The translations under genes were made by a program, and so were the position numbers. From Caulobacter sp031457805 (GTDB taxonomy: Bacteria > Pseudomonadota > Alphaproteobacteria > Caulobacterales > Caulobacteraceae), in assembly GCF_031457805.1 (NCBI RefSeq), contig NZ_JAVDXI010000003.1:1-64000 (forward strand): a stretch of DNA of 64,000 bases, written 5' to 3'. The notes under the pieces were generated by a model. The model searched no databases, was not told where the DNA came from, and saw only the letters and a list, made by a program, of their open reading frames with translations. Shown in pieces: positions 18,401 to 25,899 of the stretch. Numbering within the stretch: position 1 is the first letter of the stretch; every line of letters starts with the position of its first letter.

Positions 18401-18881
18401 GCTTCTCCAGTTGCTGCCCGACCTGCCGCCCGCTCAGCGCCCCGACGCGGCACGGCGCATCCTGGCGGCCGAGCGCGACCTGACCGACGCTCAGCGGGAA
18501 GAGATGGCCAGCGCGGCGTTCGGGGTGCTCGACGACGCGAAGTTCGCGGCGGTGTTCGGGCCCAATTCGCGCGCCGAAGTCGCCCTGGCCGGCACCAGCG
18601 TCTATCTGCCCCAGGGCCTGGCCGTCTCCGGACGGGTCGACCGGCTGGTGGTGGACGACGAGCGCGTGCTAGTGGTCGACTACAAGACCAACCGCCCCTC
18701 GCCCGACCGGATCGAGGACGCCGATACGGCCTATCTGGCCCAGATGGCGGTCTATGCGGCCGTGCTGCGCGAGGTGTTCCCAGGCCGCGCGGTCGAGGCG
18801 GCGCTGGTGTGGACGGACGGCCCCAAACTGATGCCCGTTCCAGAAAAGGTGATGGGCAAGGCGCTGGCGCGGCTGACCTAG
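15420..18881 (+). CDS. addA: AddA helicase-nuclease subunit (alphaproteobacterial type)
   Basis: The 1153-residue motor and nuclease subunit of AddAB. Walker A is ANAGSGKTKTL near the N-terminus, motif II is LLDEAQDTAPEQW (about residue 400), GDEKQSIYSFQGA is helicase motif III, and the C-terminal RecB-family nuclease motif is VVDYKTNRP. The frame is open from 15162, through the upstream repeat, but the ATG at 15420 gives the normal family N-terminus (MHDPQRIAADP) and has GGGGGGAGG nine bases before it. Works with AddB in recombination-dependent repair and replication restart. Confidence 0.94.
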   Translation: MHDPQRIAADPTISAFVTANAGSGKTKTLIDRVARLLLAGVEPQAILCVTYTKAAAAEMQRRLFDRLGKWSVTSDADLRAELVKLVGEADAHYDAKSLSDARALFAKALETPGGLKIQTIHAFCEKLLRRFPLEAGVSPGFTVMDDQAGAAIARAARRAVAAWVDGHDDAFSEAYARFSVALDFQNFEAMFAGFETRRGQIMAYVQRCGGLAGAIADAWARCGFDAPTSAEDLAVRAMARLDLPAWRAAATVLFDGGGKQDAKSAEALAAVARDPDATLDLALRALFTEGGEGTPATWPAKTSGLKSREDLREALLLEQAKLEAAREQVRAARVAEDTQNALLLAGLYIERHMAEKEARGALDFTDLIDKTRLLLTEKVEAAWVLYKLDGGIDHILLDEAQDTAPEQWEILRALTADFFVGETSEGWSGRRAERTLFVVGDEKQSIYSFQGADPTRLLEETQGYISRIEAVGAVGKGVPLTVSYRSTHQVLSFVDALFSDPDTREGVPPPVGQDLVRHELFRHGHPGCVDLWPLTRELPGEEREAWEKPLDEEGERSANRRLAETIAAETKAILERGDAVFDKDLGRHRAAHAGDILVLVRRRKVLFEEIIRALKRRGVPVAGADRLALSSHIAFEDLLALGRFILFPEDDLTLAALLKTPFCGLADDDVYALAKGRRATLWAELVRRSEERPEWTAARTVLDWALTEGRRRQPFEFYAGWLGLTDADGRSHRAKVLTRLGAEAEEALDEFLAQVMEAEQRGVRDLEALVADFAALDIVVKREMEGARREVRVMTAHGSKGLEAPIVFLPETTVRRGAGGSPLLVTEDGALLWCASGKGDCAASAKARKLREDKEAQEALRLLYVALTRARERLILCGRIDARTKDDKVGGWYAAARAAFAHPDIAPGVRTIGDGDTAFLRYGPDPLSAPRLDLAAAAVADTPSWITAQATPEPAAARYAAPSRLEDSARVPAPSPLARIAGLGRYRRGELIHKLLQLLPDLPPAQRPDAARRILAAERDLTDAQREEMASAAFGVLDDAKFAAVFGPNSRAEVALAGTSVYLPQGLAVSGRVDRLVVDDERVLVVDYKTNRPSPDRIEDADTAYLAQMAVYAAVLREVFPGRAVEAALVWTDGPKLMPVPEKVMGKALARLT

Positions 18882-19006
18882 CCCGTTGCCGGGGGTCTCG
18901 CGTGCTCCTACATCTTGATGCAAGTCTCCGGAACGATTCCGGATTTGACCCTTATCGCGTCCGCCGCGCCGGAAAACGGCGGCGCGACGCCAGACTGGAG
19001 CAGACC

Positions 19007-19342
19007 ATGAGCACCGTTGCGGTGACCGACGCCACCTTCGAAGCCGACGTCCTGAAGTCGAGCAAGCCCGTCCTCGTCGATTTCTGGGCCGAATGGTGCG
19101 GTCCGTGCAAGCAGATCGCCCCGGCGCTGGAGCAGCTCTCCGAGGAACTGGCCGACGTGGTGACCATCGCCAAGGTCAATATCGAGGACAGCCCGACGAC
19201 GCCGTCGCGCTACGGCGTTCGCGGCATCCCGACCATGATGCTGTTCCGCGATGGCCAGATGACCTCGATGAAGGTCGGTGCCATGCCCAAGCAGAAGATC
19301 CTGGAATGGCTGAACGAAGCCGGCGTCCAGCAACCGGCCTGA
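19007..19342 (+). CDS. trxA: Thioredoxin 1
   Basis: A 111-residue thioredoxin with the active site WCGPC (C31, C34), the buried D25 and the cis-proline loop GIPTMMLF. It reduces protein disulphides in the cytoplasm with electrons from TrxB. It lies 125 bp after addA with its own GGAG ribosome-binding site and is closed by a strong terminator, so it probably has its own promoter (TTGACCC near 18951 is a candidate -35, though I see no good -10). Length is normal. Confidence 0.97.
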   Translation: MSTVAVTDATFEADVLKSSKPVLVDFWAEWCGPCKQIAPALEQLSEELADVVTIAKVNIEDSPTTPSRYGVRGIPTMMLFRDGQMTSMKVGAMPKQKILEWLNEAGVQQPA

Positions 19343-19364
19343 TCGGCCCTGCCGCGCTGAATTG

Positions 19365-19400
19365 AAAACGCCCGCTCCGGTTCGCCGGGGCGGGCGTTTT
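19365..19400 (+). terminator. Intrinsic terminator of trxA
   Basis: AAAACGCCCGC and GCGGGCGTTTT form a perfect stem around a short loop, ending in TTTT, 22 bp after the trxA stop codon. The A-tract/T-tract arrangement makes it work in both directions, so it would also stop transcripts coming from the folC side. Confidence 0.9.
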
Positions 19401-19556
19401 GCGTTGTGAGATCCCGACCTTCGCGGCGAATGCCGGGGCCCGGATCGAACCCCGTGACACGTCACCTGCGGTACGGACGGTCGGCGCGAACCCGCTCAAG
19501 GCTCAGGACGAATCGGGACCCCGGCGTTCTCCGGGGAATTCGGATGAAGAAGGGAC

Positions 19557-19664
19557 CTACTTTTTCCCCGTCGCGATGAACGGCGAGACGGGCGCCGGCG
19601 GCGGCTTCTTCTCGGCCTTCGGTTTGCGGATTTCCTTGTTCGACTTTTTCTGACCCTTGGCCAT
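19557..19664 (-). CDS. Small, strongly basic conserved-type protein (35 aa)
   Basis: A 35-codon gene on the minus strand: starts MAKGQKKSNKEIRKPKAEKK, then a PPPAP linker and ends in IATGKK. AGGA lies eight bases before the ATG. Eleven of 35 residues are lysine or arginine, with a proline-rich middle and no hydrophobic segment. I have seen similarly short MAKGQKxSNxExRKPK proteins annotated as hypothetical in other alphaproteobacteria, which suggests a real gene; function is unknown, with nucleic-acid or ribosome binding a guess from composition only. It sits 86 bp after folC and may be the last cistron of that operon. Confidence 0.7.
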   Translation of the reverse strand: MAKGQKKSNKEIRKPKAEKKPPPAPVSPFIATGKK

Positions 19665-19749
19665 CGGTGGTTCCTGCCAGGACGGGCGCGCCCACCGAGA
19701 ATGTCCGCCGGGCCGTGCCGCCCTATCGGCGTGGGACCCTCTTACGCCC

Positions 19750-21063
19750 TTAGGTCGGCCACGTTTCGGGACTCATCGCCAGCACCTCGCCGGCCAGGTA
19801 GAGCGATCCGCAGATCAGCACGTGCGGAACCGGCTCAAGCTGGAGCGCGCGATCAAGCGCCTCTTCCACCGAATCGCAGGCGCAAGCCCGCAGGCCGGCC
19901 AGCTCGGCGGCGGCGGCCGTGTCGGCGGCGCTGGCGGCGGCGTGGCCCTCGAAGGTCACGGTGAAGGCCTTGCTCGCCACGCCCCGGAAAGCGCCGAAGA
20001 AGCCGGCGGCGTCCTTGTTGGCCAGGAGGCCCGAGATCAGCGCCACGGGTCGACCGTCCCGGGCCGCCAGGTCGGCGACGGCGCGGGCGACGGCCAGGCC
20101 GGCGTGCGGATTATGGCCGCCGTCCAGCCAGAGATCCGCCCCCGCCGCCTTGGCGCGCTCGGCCAAAGGGCCGGCGGTCAGGCGCTGAAAACGGGCAGGC
20201 CAGACGGTCGATTCCAGGCCCCGAGCCATGGACGCCTCGTCGATTCGCGGGTCGTCCAGGGCCAGCAGGGCGGCGACGGCGAGACCGGCGTTGGCGAACT
20301 GATGTTCCCCCGGCAGCGAAGGCGCAGGCAGGTCCAGCAGACGGTCCTCCATCTGGACAAGCAGGCGGCTACGCTCACGCCAGGCGTCGAAGTCGCGGCC
20401 CATCAGGGTGAGTGACACCCCGGCGCGATCAGCGGCGGTCTCGATGACGGGCTCGGCCTCCTCGTGCTGGCGGGCCGAGACGGCGGGCGCGCCCGGCTTG
20501 ATGATTCCCGCTTTTTCGCCGGCGATCTGGCCGATCGTGTCACCGAGGAATTCGCGGTGATCCAGATCGACCGGGGCGATCACGCTGACCTTGGGCGTCA
20601 CGACATTGGTGGCGTCAAGGATCCCGCCAAGGCCCACCTCGACGATGCAGAGATCAGCCGGGACCTCGGCGAAGGCGAACAGGGCGGCGGCTGTGGTGAT
20701 CTCGAAGAAGGTGATCGGCAGGCCGGCGTTGGCCTGCTCGACGCGGTCCAGCACCTCGGCCAGATGGTCGTCGGTGATCAGTTTCCCCGCCAGGCGGATG
20801 CGTTCGGAAAAGCGCACCAGATGCGGCGAGGTGAAGACGTGGACCTTCAGCCCCGCGGCCTCGGCCATGGCCCGCAGGAAGGCGACCGTCGAGCCCTTGC
20901 CGTTGGTGCCGGCCACGTGGATCACCGGCGGCAGGCGATCCTGCGGGTCGCCCAGCGCGGCGCAGAGACGCCGCATCCGGTCCAGCGACAGGTCGATCAG
21001 CTTGGGATGCAGCGCCTGAAGCCGCGCGAGGGCGGCGTCGTGAGCGCGGAGGTGATCGGTCAC
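19750..21063 (-). CDS. folC: Bifunctional folylpolyglutamate/dihydrofolate synthase
   Basis: A 437-residue Mur-ligase-family enzyme. The P-loop is HVAGTNGKGSTVAF near residue 50, followed by FTSPHLVRFSERI, the folate ligase signature. It adds glutamate to dihydropteroate and polyglutamylates folates in the cytoplasm. It begins 8 bp after accD and is the distal gene of the usg-trpFBA-accD-folC unit; the accD-folC pairing is widespread in proteobacteria. Confidence 0.95.
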   Translation of the reverse strand: MTDHLRAHDAALARLQALHPKLIDLSLDRMRRLCAALGDPQDRLPPVIHVAGTNGKGSTVAFLRAMAEAAGLKVHVFTSPHLVRFSERIRLAGKLITDDHLAEVLDRVEQANAGLPITFFEITTAAALFAFAEVPADLCIVEVGLGGILDATNVVTPKVSVIAPVDLDHREFLGDTIGQIAGEKAGIIKPGAPAVSARQHEEAEPVIETAADRAGVSLTLMGRDFDAWRERSRLLVQMEDRLLDLPAPSLPGEHQFANAGLAVAALLALDDPRIDEASMARGLESTVWPARFQRLTAGPLAERAKAAGADLWLDGGHNPHAGLAVARAVADLAARDGRPVALISGLLANKDAAGFFGAFRGVASKAFTVTFEGHAAASAADTAAAAELAGLRACACDSVEEALDRALQLEPVPHVLICGSLYLAGEVLAMSPETWPT

Positions 21064-21071
21064 GCCGAAGC

Positions 21072-21998
21072 TTACGCCGCCCTGCGCTTGCGGCCCATCA
21101 TCAGGGTGCCCAGCAGCGAGCCCAGGACCTCCGGCAGCTCCTTGCGGTGCGTGACGCGGTCGACCATGCCCTTTTCGACGAGGTACTCCGAGCGCTGGAA
21201 GCCCGGCGGCAGGGTCTCGCGGATGGTCTGCTCGATGACGCGCGGGCCGGCGAAGCCGATCAGGGCGCCCGGCTCAGCCAGGTGGATGTCGCCCAGCATG
21301 GCGTAGGAGGCGGTGACACCGCCGGTGGTGGGGTCGGTGAGGACCACGACGTACGGCAGGGCCGCGTCCTTCAGCTCGTTGATGGCCAGCGTCGTGCGGG
21401 CCATCTGCATCAGCGACAGCGCGCCTTCCTGCATGCGGGCGCCGCCGGCCGCCGTGAACGCGATCAGCGGGACCTGACGTTCCAGCGCGGCCTTGGCGGC
21501 GGCGATGAAGCCCTCACCTGCGGCCATGCCCAGCGAGCCGCCCATGAAGGCGAAGTCCTGCACCAGCACCACGGCGTCGACGCCGGCGATCTTGCCAAAG
21601 CCAATGGCCATGGCGTCCGGCTCGCCGGTCGCCTTGCGGGCGGCGGCCAGACGGTCCTTGTAGGGTTTGCCGTCCGAGAACTTCAGCGGGTCCTCGACGA
21701 CCGGCGGGGTCGGCAGGGCCTCGTACTGGCCTTCGTCGAAGGTGAACTTGAAGCGGGCTTCCGGCCCGATCCGCATGTGGCGACCGGCCGGCGTGACCCA
21801 CAGGGCCGCCTCCAGGTCGGAGCGGAAGATCATCTCGCCCGTATCGGGGCACTTGACCCAGAGGTTCTCGGGCGTCTCACGCTTGGCGAACGCGCCGCGC
21901 ACGCCGGGGGCGATCCGCGACAGCCAACCGCCGCCTCGGCGGTCGCCCGCTTGTTTCTTGTCGCCCTTCTTCGGGTCCTGGGGTTCAGCCATAGCCAT
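21072..21998 (-). CDS. accD: Acetyl-CoA carboxylase carboxyltransferase subunit beta
   Basis: A 308-residue carboxyltransferase beta subunit. The crotonase-fold body is typical (GGSLGMAAGEG, AFTAAGGARMQEGALSLMQM, DPTTGGVTASYA). The N-terminal region that forms a four-cysteine zinc ribbon in E. coli keeps only the first cysteine: C50, T53, T69 and G72 occupy the ligand positions. This seems to be usual in alphaproteobacteria. It pairs with AccA (elsewhere) in making malonyl-CoA. A hydrophilic N-terminal extension rich in Lys and Asp precedes the ribbon. Confidence 0.95.
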   Translation of the reverse strand: MAMAEPQDPKKGDKKQAGDRRGGGWLSRIAPGVRGAFAKRETPENLWVKCPDTGEMIFRSDLEAALWVTPAGRHMRIGPEARFKFTFDEGQYEALPTPPVVEDPLKFSDGKPYKDRLAAARKATGEPDAMAIGFGKIAGVDAVVLVQDFAFMGGSLGMAAGEGFIAAAKAALERQVPLIAFTAAGGARMQEGALSLMQMARTTLAINELKDAALPYVVVLTDPTTGGVTASYAMLGDIHLAEPGALIGFAGPRVIEQTIRETLPPGFQRSEYLVEKGMVDRVTHRKELPEVLGSLLGTLMMGRKRRAA

Positions 21999-22010
21999 AG
22001 CCTTAAAGCC

Positions 22011-22838
22011 TCACTTCGTCCCGACTCGCGCCGAACGCACAGCCTTAGCCAGCTCCGACGCTTTTAGAAGAACCTTCTCGGTCACGTTTTCGTTCAACTG
22101 CGCTGCGGACTCGATTTCATCCACAAGCGCGGAGCCCACGACGGCCGCGTCGGCCACCTTGGCGACGGCGGCGGCCTGGTCCGGGGTACGGATGCCAAAG
22201 CCCACGGCGACCGGCAGGCCCGAGGCCTTGCGCAGGCGCTCGACGGCGGGAGCCACATCGGCGGCGTCCGCCGACTTCACGCCGGTCACGCCGGCGACCG
22301 AGACGTAATAGACGAAGCCCGAGGTCCGGCGCACCACCATCGGCAGGCGCGCGTCGTCGGTGGTCGGGGCCGCCAGGCGGATCAGGGCGATCCCTTCGGC
22401 TTCCAGGGCGTCCGACAGCGGGTCGGCCTCTTCGGGCGGGCAGTCGACGATGATCAGGCCGTCGACCCCGGCCTTGGCGGCCAGGCCAGCGAAGGTCTCG
22501 AAGCCCTTGTTCAGCACCGGGTTCAGATAGCCCATCAGGATGACCGGCGTGTCCTGATCGCCTTCGCGGAAGGCGGCCACGAGATCCAGCGTCCCCTGCA
22601 GGGTCATGCCCGACTTCAGGCCCCGCTGGGCGGCGCGCTGGATGGTCGGCCCTTCAGCCATGGGGTCCGAGAAGGGAAAGCCCAGCTCGATCAGGTCGGC
22701 GCCGGCGGCCGGCAGGCCCTTGAGCACCTCAAGGGTGGTGGCGGCGTCGGGATCTCCGGCCATGACATAAGTCACGAAGCCGGCGCGGCCTTCGGCCTTC
22801 AGCGCCGCAAAGCGGCGGTCGATACGGTCTTTGGTCAC
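22011..22838 (-). CDS. trpA: Tryptophan synthase alpha subunit
   Basis: A 275-residue TIM-barrel that cleaves indole-3-glycerol phosphate to indole and glyceraldehyde-3-phosphate. The catalytic Glu is in LIELGFPFSDP, and the catalytic-Asp position corresponds to the IIVDCPPEEAD loop. The phosphate-binding GFGIRTPDQ is present. It follows trpB by 12 bp and works as an alpha2beta2 complex with it, channelling indole to TrpB. Confidence 0.97.
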   Translation of the reverse strand: MTKDRIDRRFAALKAEGRAGFVTYVMAGDPDAATTLEVLKGLPAAGADLIELGFPFSDPMAEGPTIQRAAQRGLKSGMTLQGTLDLVAAFREGDQDTPVILMGYLNPVLNKGFETFAGLAAKAGVDGLIIVDCPPEEADPLSDALEAEGIALIRLAAPTTDDARLPMVVRRTSGFVYYVSVAGVTGVKSADAADVAPAVERLRKASGLPVAVGFGIRTPDQAAAVAKVADAAVVGSALVDEIESAAQLNENVTEKVLLKASELAKAVRSARVGTK

Positions 22839-22850
22839 GCGAGGTCGGTC

Positions 22851-24083
22851 CTAGATCTTGCGCCCGAGGGCTTCGGCCACCGTGAAGATGTCCTTGTCGC
22901 CGCGACCGCAGAGATTCATCACCACGATCTTGCCCTTGCCCAGCTCCTGGGCGATCTCGCCGACCCGGGCCAGGGCGTGGGCCGGCTCCAGCGCCGGGAT
23001 GATGCCTTCGAGGGTCGAGCACAGCTGGAAGGCCGCCAGGGCCTCCTCATCCGTGGTCGAGACATATTCGGCGCGGCCGATCTCGTGCAGGAACGAGTGC
23101 TCTGGGCCGATGCCCGGATAGTCGAGACCCGCCGAGATCGAGTGGGCGTCGATGATCTGGCCGTCGTCGTCCTGCAAGAGATAGGTGCGGTTGCCGTGCA
23201 GCACGCCCGGACGCCCGCCGGTCAGCGAGGCGGCGTGCTTGTCGGTCGACACGCCATGGCCGGCCGCCTCGACGCCGATCAGGCGCACGCCCTCGTCGCC
23301 CAGGAACGGGTGGAACAGGCCGATGGCGTTGGAGCCGCCGCCGATGCAGGCGACCACCGCGTCGGGCAGGCGGCCTTCCATCTCCAGGATCTGTTCGCGG
23401 GCTTCGGCGCCGATCACGCTCTGGAAGTCGCGGACCATCACCGGATAGGGGTGCGGGCCGGCGGCGGTGCCGATCAGGTAGTAGGTGTCATGCACGTTGG
23501 TCACCCAGTCGCGCATCGCCTCGTTCATGGCGTCCTTCAGGGTGCCCGTCCCGGAGCTCACCGGGCGGACTTCCGCGCCCAAGAGGTTCATGCGGAAGAC
23601 GTTCGGCTTCTGACGCTCGACGTCGGTGGCGCCCATATAGACGACGCAGGGCAGGCCAAAGCGGGCGCAGACGGTGGCGGTGGCCACCCCGTGCTGGCCG
23701 GCGCCCGTCTCGGCGATGATCCGGGTCTTGCCCATGCGCATGGCCAGGAGGATCTGGCCCAGGGCGTTGTTGATCTTGTGCGAGCCGGTGTGGTTCAGCT
23801 CGTCGCGCTTGAAATAGATCTTGGCCCCGCCGAAGTGCTCGGTCAGGCGCTCGGCGAAATAGAGCGGGCTCGGCCGGCCGGCGTAGTGGGTGTTGTAGCT
23901 CTTCAGCTGCGCCTGGAATTCCGGGTCGGCCTTGGCGTCGGCATAGGCCTTGCCCAGGTCCAGGACCAGCGGCATCAGGGTCTCGGCGACATAGCGGCCG
24001 CCGAACCCGCCAAAGCGGCCCTCCGCATCGGGATAGGCCGAGTAGTCATTGGGTTTCGCAGGAGCGTTCACGAGGGCTTCCAA
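22851..24083 (-). CDS. trpB: Tryptophan synthase beta subunit
   Basis: A 410-residue PLP enzyme making tryptophan from indole and serine. The PLP lysine lies in GSHKINNALGQ, the catalytic Glu region in ETGAGQHGVA, and the phosphate-binding loop in GGGSNAIG. GFGGRYVAETLMPLV near the N-terminus is typical. Spaced 10 bp from trpF and 12 bp from trpA. Confidence 0.98.
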   Translation of the reverse strand: MEALVNAPAKPNDYSAYPDAEGRFGGFGGRYVAETLMPLVLDLGKAYADAKADPEFQAQLKSYNTHYAGRPSPLYFAERLTEHFGGAKIYFKRDELNHTGSHKINNALGQILLAMRMGKTRIIAETGAGQHGVATATVCARFGLPCVVYMGATDVERQKPNVFRMNLLGAEVRPVSSGTGTLKDAMNEAMRDWVTNVHDTYYLIGTAAGPHPYPVMVRDFQSVIGAEAREQILEMEGRLPDAVVACIGGGSNAIGLFHPFLGDEGVRLIGVEAAGHGVSTDKHAASLTGGRPGVLHGNRTYLLQDDDGQIIDAHSISAGLDYPGIGPEHSFLHEIGRAEYVSTTDEEALAAFQLCSTLEGIIPALEPAHALARVGEIAQELGKGKIVVMNLCGRGDKDIFTVAEALGRKI

Positions 24084-24093
24084 GCTGGGCTTT

Positions 24094-24753
24094 TCAGTCT
24101 TTGGCGCGTTTGACGGCGTCGAGAAACGCCGTGATCAGAGCCGGGTCCTTTAGGCCGGGACCACGCTCCACGCCAGAAGAAACGTCCACGAGCGGCGTTC
24201 CGGAGGTCTTGATGGCCTCGCCGACGTTCCAGGGATCGAGGCCGCCGGCCAGGAAATGCGGCCGCGAAAAGCGCCGTCCGGCCAGCAGGCCCCAATCGAA
24301 GCGGGCGCCCGTGCCGCCGGGCAGGGCCGAGCCTTCCACCGGCTTGGCGTCGAACATCAGGTGCTCGGTCACACCATCGAAAGCGGCCGCCTGGTCGACA
24401 TCCGCCTGCGACGACACCGAGAACGCCTTGATCACCCCAACGCCGGCCCGGGCGGCGATCTCGCGAACCCGCGAGGGCGTCTCCTTGCCGTGGACCTGGA
24501 TGAGGTCCGGCCGCATCGTGGCCATCAGGCGGTCGATCAGCGCATCGTCCGGATCGACCGTGACGGCCACGGTGCGCACGCCCCGGCCGCGAACCGGCTC
24601 GACCAGCCGCGCGGCGGCCTCGGGCGCGATGTTGCGCGGGCTCTTGTCGAAGAAGACGAACCCTAAGAACAGGGTGCCGCCGTCGAGGGCGGCCTTCACC
24701 GTCTCGGGCGTCGACAGTCCGCAGATCTTGGCCCCATGGGCGGAAATGCTCAT
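24094..24753 (-). CDS. trpF: Phosphoribosylanthranilate isomerase
   Basis: A 219-residue TIM barrel. AKICGLSTPE carries the catalytic Cys, DLIQVHG and FLAGGLDPWNV are typical phosphate-gripper and barrel motifs, and the terminal DVSSGVE contains the catalytic region. I place the start at the ATG at 24753 (MSISAHGAKICGL), since the longer frame to 24789 has no ribosome-binding site. The order usg-trpF-trpB-trpA is the one described for Caulobacter crescentus. Confidence 0.95.
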   Translation of the reverse strand: MSISAHGAKICGLSTPETVKAALDGGTLFLGFVFFDKSPRNIAPEAAARLVEPVRGRGVRTVAVTVDPDDALIDRLMATMRPDLIQVHGKETPSRVREIAARAGVGVIKAFSVSSQADVDQAAAFDGVTEHLMFDAKPVEGSALPGGTGARFDWGLLAGRRFSRPHFLAGGLDPWNVGEAIKTSGTPLVDVSSGVERGPGLKDPALITAFLDAVKRAKD

Positions 24754-24801
24754 CGCCGGGGAGTTACGGGCGGGGAAGCCGCCGCGCAACCCCAGCAGTG
24801 C

Positions 24802-25071
24802 TCATTGCAGCGTGAAGACCCCGTTCACCGCCCGCCATTCGCGAGGGCTGATCAGACGGTTATGCGCGATCCGCACCGAATGCAGCACCCCGTCCAGCTC
24901 CTTGGCCCAGAAGTCCAGGAACCCTTTCAGGGTCGGGAATTTCGGCGCCAGATCATACTCCTGCCAGACATAGAGCTGCAGCAGGGCGGGGTGATCGGGC
25001 AGGTGGTAGTGAATTTCGGCCGTGGTCAGGCCATAGCCCATCATCTGCAGCTCGAACGCCTTACTCGCCAT
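24802..25071 (-). CDS. usg: Usg family protein
   Basis: An 89-residue protein upstream of trpF, matching the Usg family named from the Caulobacter trpFBA operon (upstream gene). It is rich in aromatics (EIHYHLPDHPALLQLYVWQEYD), with the conserved PTLKGFLDFW. No enzymatic motif is visible and the function is unknown. The start is the ATG at 25071, downstream of a sigma73-like promoter; the frame is open much further upstream through a repeat but that part is not coding. First gene of usg-trpFBA-accD-folC. Confidence 0.88.
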   Translation of the reverse strand: MASKAFELQMMGYGLTTAEIHYHLPDHPALLQLYVWQEYDLAPKFPTLKGFLDFWAKELDGVLHSVRIAHNRLISPREWRAVNGVFTLQ

Positions 25072-25105
25072 CCAAGAGCCTCCGACAAACGTTCCGACGC
25101 AAGAA

Positions 25106-25133
25106 GATTTGGCCGACTTGGCGAGTCGCTCAA
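25106..25133 (-). promoter_or_regulatory. Candidate sigma73 promoter of usg-trpFBA-accD-folC
   Basis: On the minus strand TTGAGCG (25133-25127) is followed after 13 nt by GCCAAATC (25113-25106), close to the Caulobacter consensus TTGaCgS-N10-14-GCtANaWC. It would give a leader of about 30 nt before usg. No attenuator-like leader peptide rich in tryptophan is visible in this short leader. Confidence 0.5.
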
Positions 25134-25191
25134 GAGGCGCGTTGTCGCGGCGGCGGGCGCGAACTGGGCGAGCGCTGCTCCCTGAAAATCT

Positions 25192-25348
25192 CCCTTCCCC
25201 TTGATGGGGAAGGGCGGGGGTGAAAAATCCTCCCCCCAGCGGGGGAGGTGTCCGCGCAGCGGACGGAGGGGGGGAAGTGCTGCTGAACCGGCCTCTTCCC
25301 CCTCCGTCGTCTCTTCGAGCCGACACCTCCCCCGCTGGGGGGAGGATT
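25192..25348. repeat. Palindromic repeats: short hairpin plus family A copy 2
   Basis: A self-contained palindrome CCCTTCCCC-ttgat-GGGGAAGGG occupies 25192-25214. Immediately after it, 25226-25348 is a second copy of the family seen between addB and addA: left arm AATCCTCCCCCCAGCGGGGG, right arm mirror-imaged and ending GGGGGGAGGATT, arms about 50 nt. The middle differs from copy 1, so the palindromic ends are the conserved part. Confidence 0.85.
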
Positions 25349-25899
25349 TTGGGAACATGCGTCCGCCGCTTCACGCGGCGTGACCGCTGAAGGTGCTGGG
25401 GAGGCGACGGAGCGGCCGGGCGAACCCGGAGACCGTGAGTGTGTTTTGCGTTTCGGCTCGACAGTCCGCTCCGCCAGGTTGTTCTTGCCCGTGAGGATGG
25501 GGGGCGTGAGCGTCTTTCAGCTCGGGACCCCAGGAGCCCCCGGACGGGCGCGGACCAACTGGAGCGGCTACATCCGTGTCCAGCCCGACGATCCACGATA
25601 GGCGGCTTGTACGATCACCGCCCTGTCGCTCCGCGCTCGGCTAACGCCCCGGCCTTCGTGTGGTCCCGGATCTATCCACGAACAGACCACCACCCGAACC
25701 GAGCGCGCGCCCACGCGGCCCCGCTCAACCTAGCCCCGCCGCCGTATTGGGCCGGATCCATACGCCCTCCCCCGCGACGGGGATGGCTATGATTATGGGC
25801 TGACATTTTTGGCCGGGGATAAGTTTGGACGCAAAAGTGAGAAGGCATTGATTTCATTGGGATCAGCTTCGCCAATTCCGAGCGTTCACGGCGCCCAAT
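25349..25899. other. 550-bp region with no recognisable gene
   Basis: No frame on either strand has both a ribosome-binding site and recognisable content. There are local foldable segments (CCGGG-CGAA-CCCGG near 25417-25431; GGAGCGG near 25410 pairing with CCGCTCC near 25467; GTGAGC/GCTC near 25506-25523). It lies between two repeat clusters and between the divergent usg promoter and the maeB terminator side. It could hold an undetected RNA or a decayed insertion; nothing seen here decides it. Confidence 0.4.

Noticed and set aside
18930..18960. sigmaT motif upstream of trxA
   Set aside because: GGAAC is present but no CGTT at 16 or 17 nt.
19399..19653. 84-codon plus-strand frame after trxA
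   Set aside because: Starts at the trxA terminator with no ribosome-binding site; the better gene is the 35-codon one on the other strand.
24802..25596. 264-residue version of Usg
   Set aside because: The extra N-terminal part is translated repeat and promoter; the ATG at 25071 gives the family length.
25439..25792. 117-codon frame in the gene-free block
   Set aside because: No ribosome-binding site and an Arg/Pro-rich low-complexity product.
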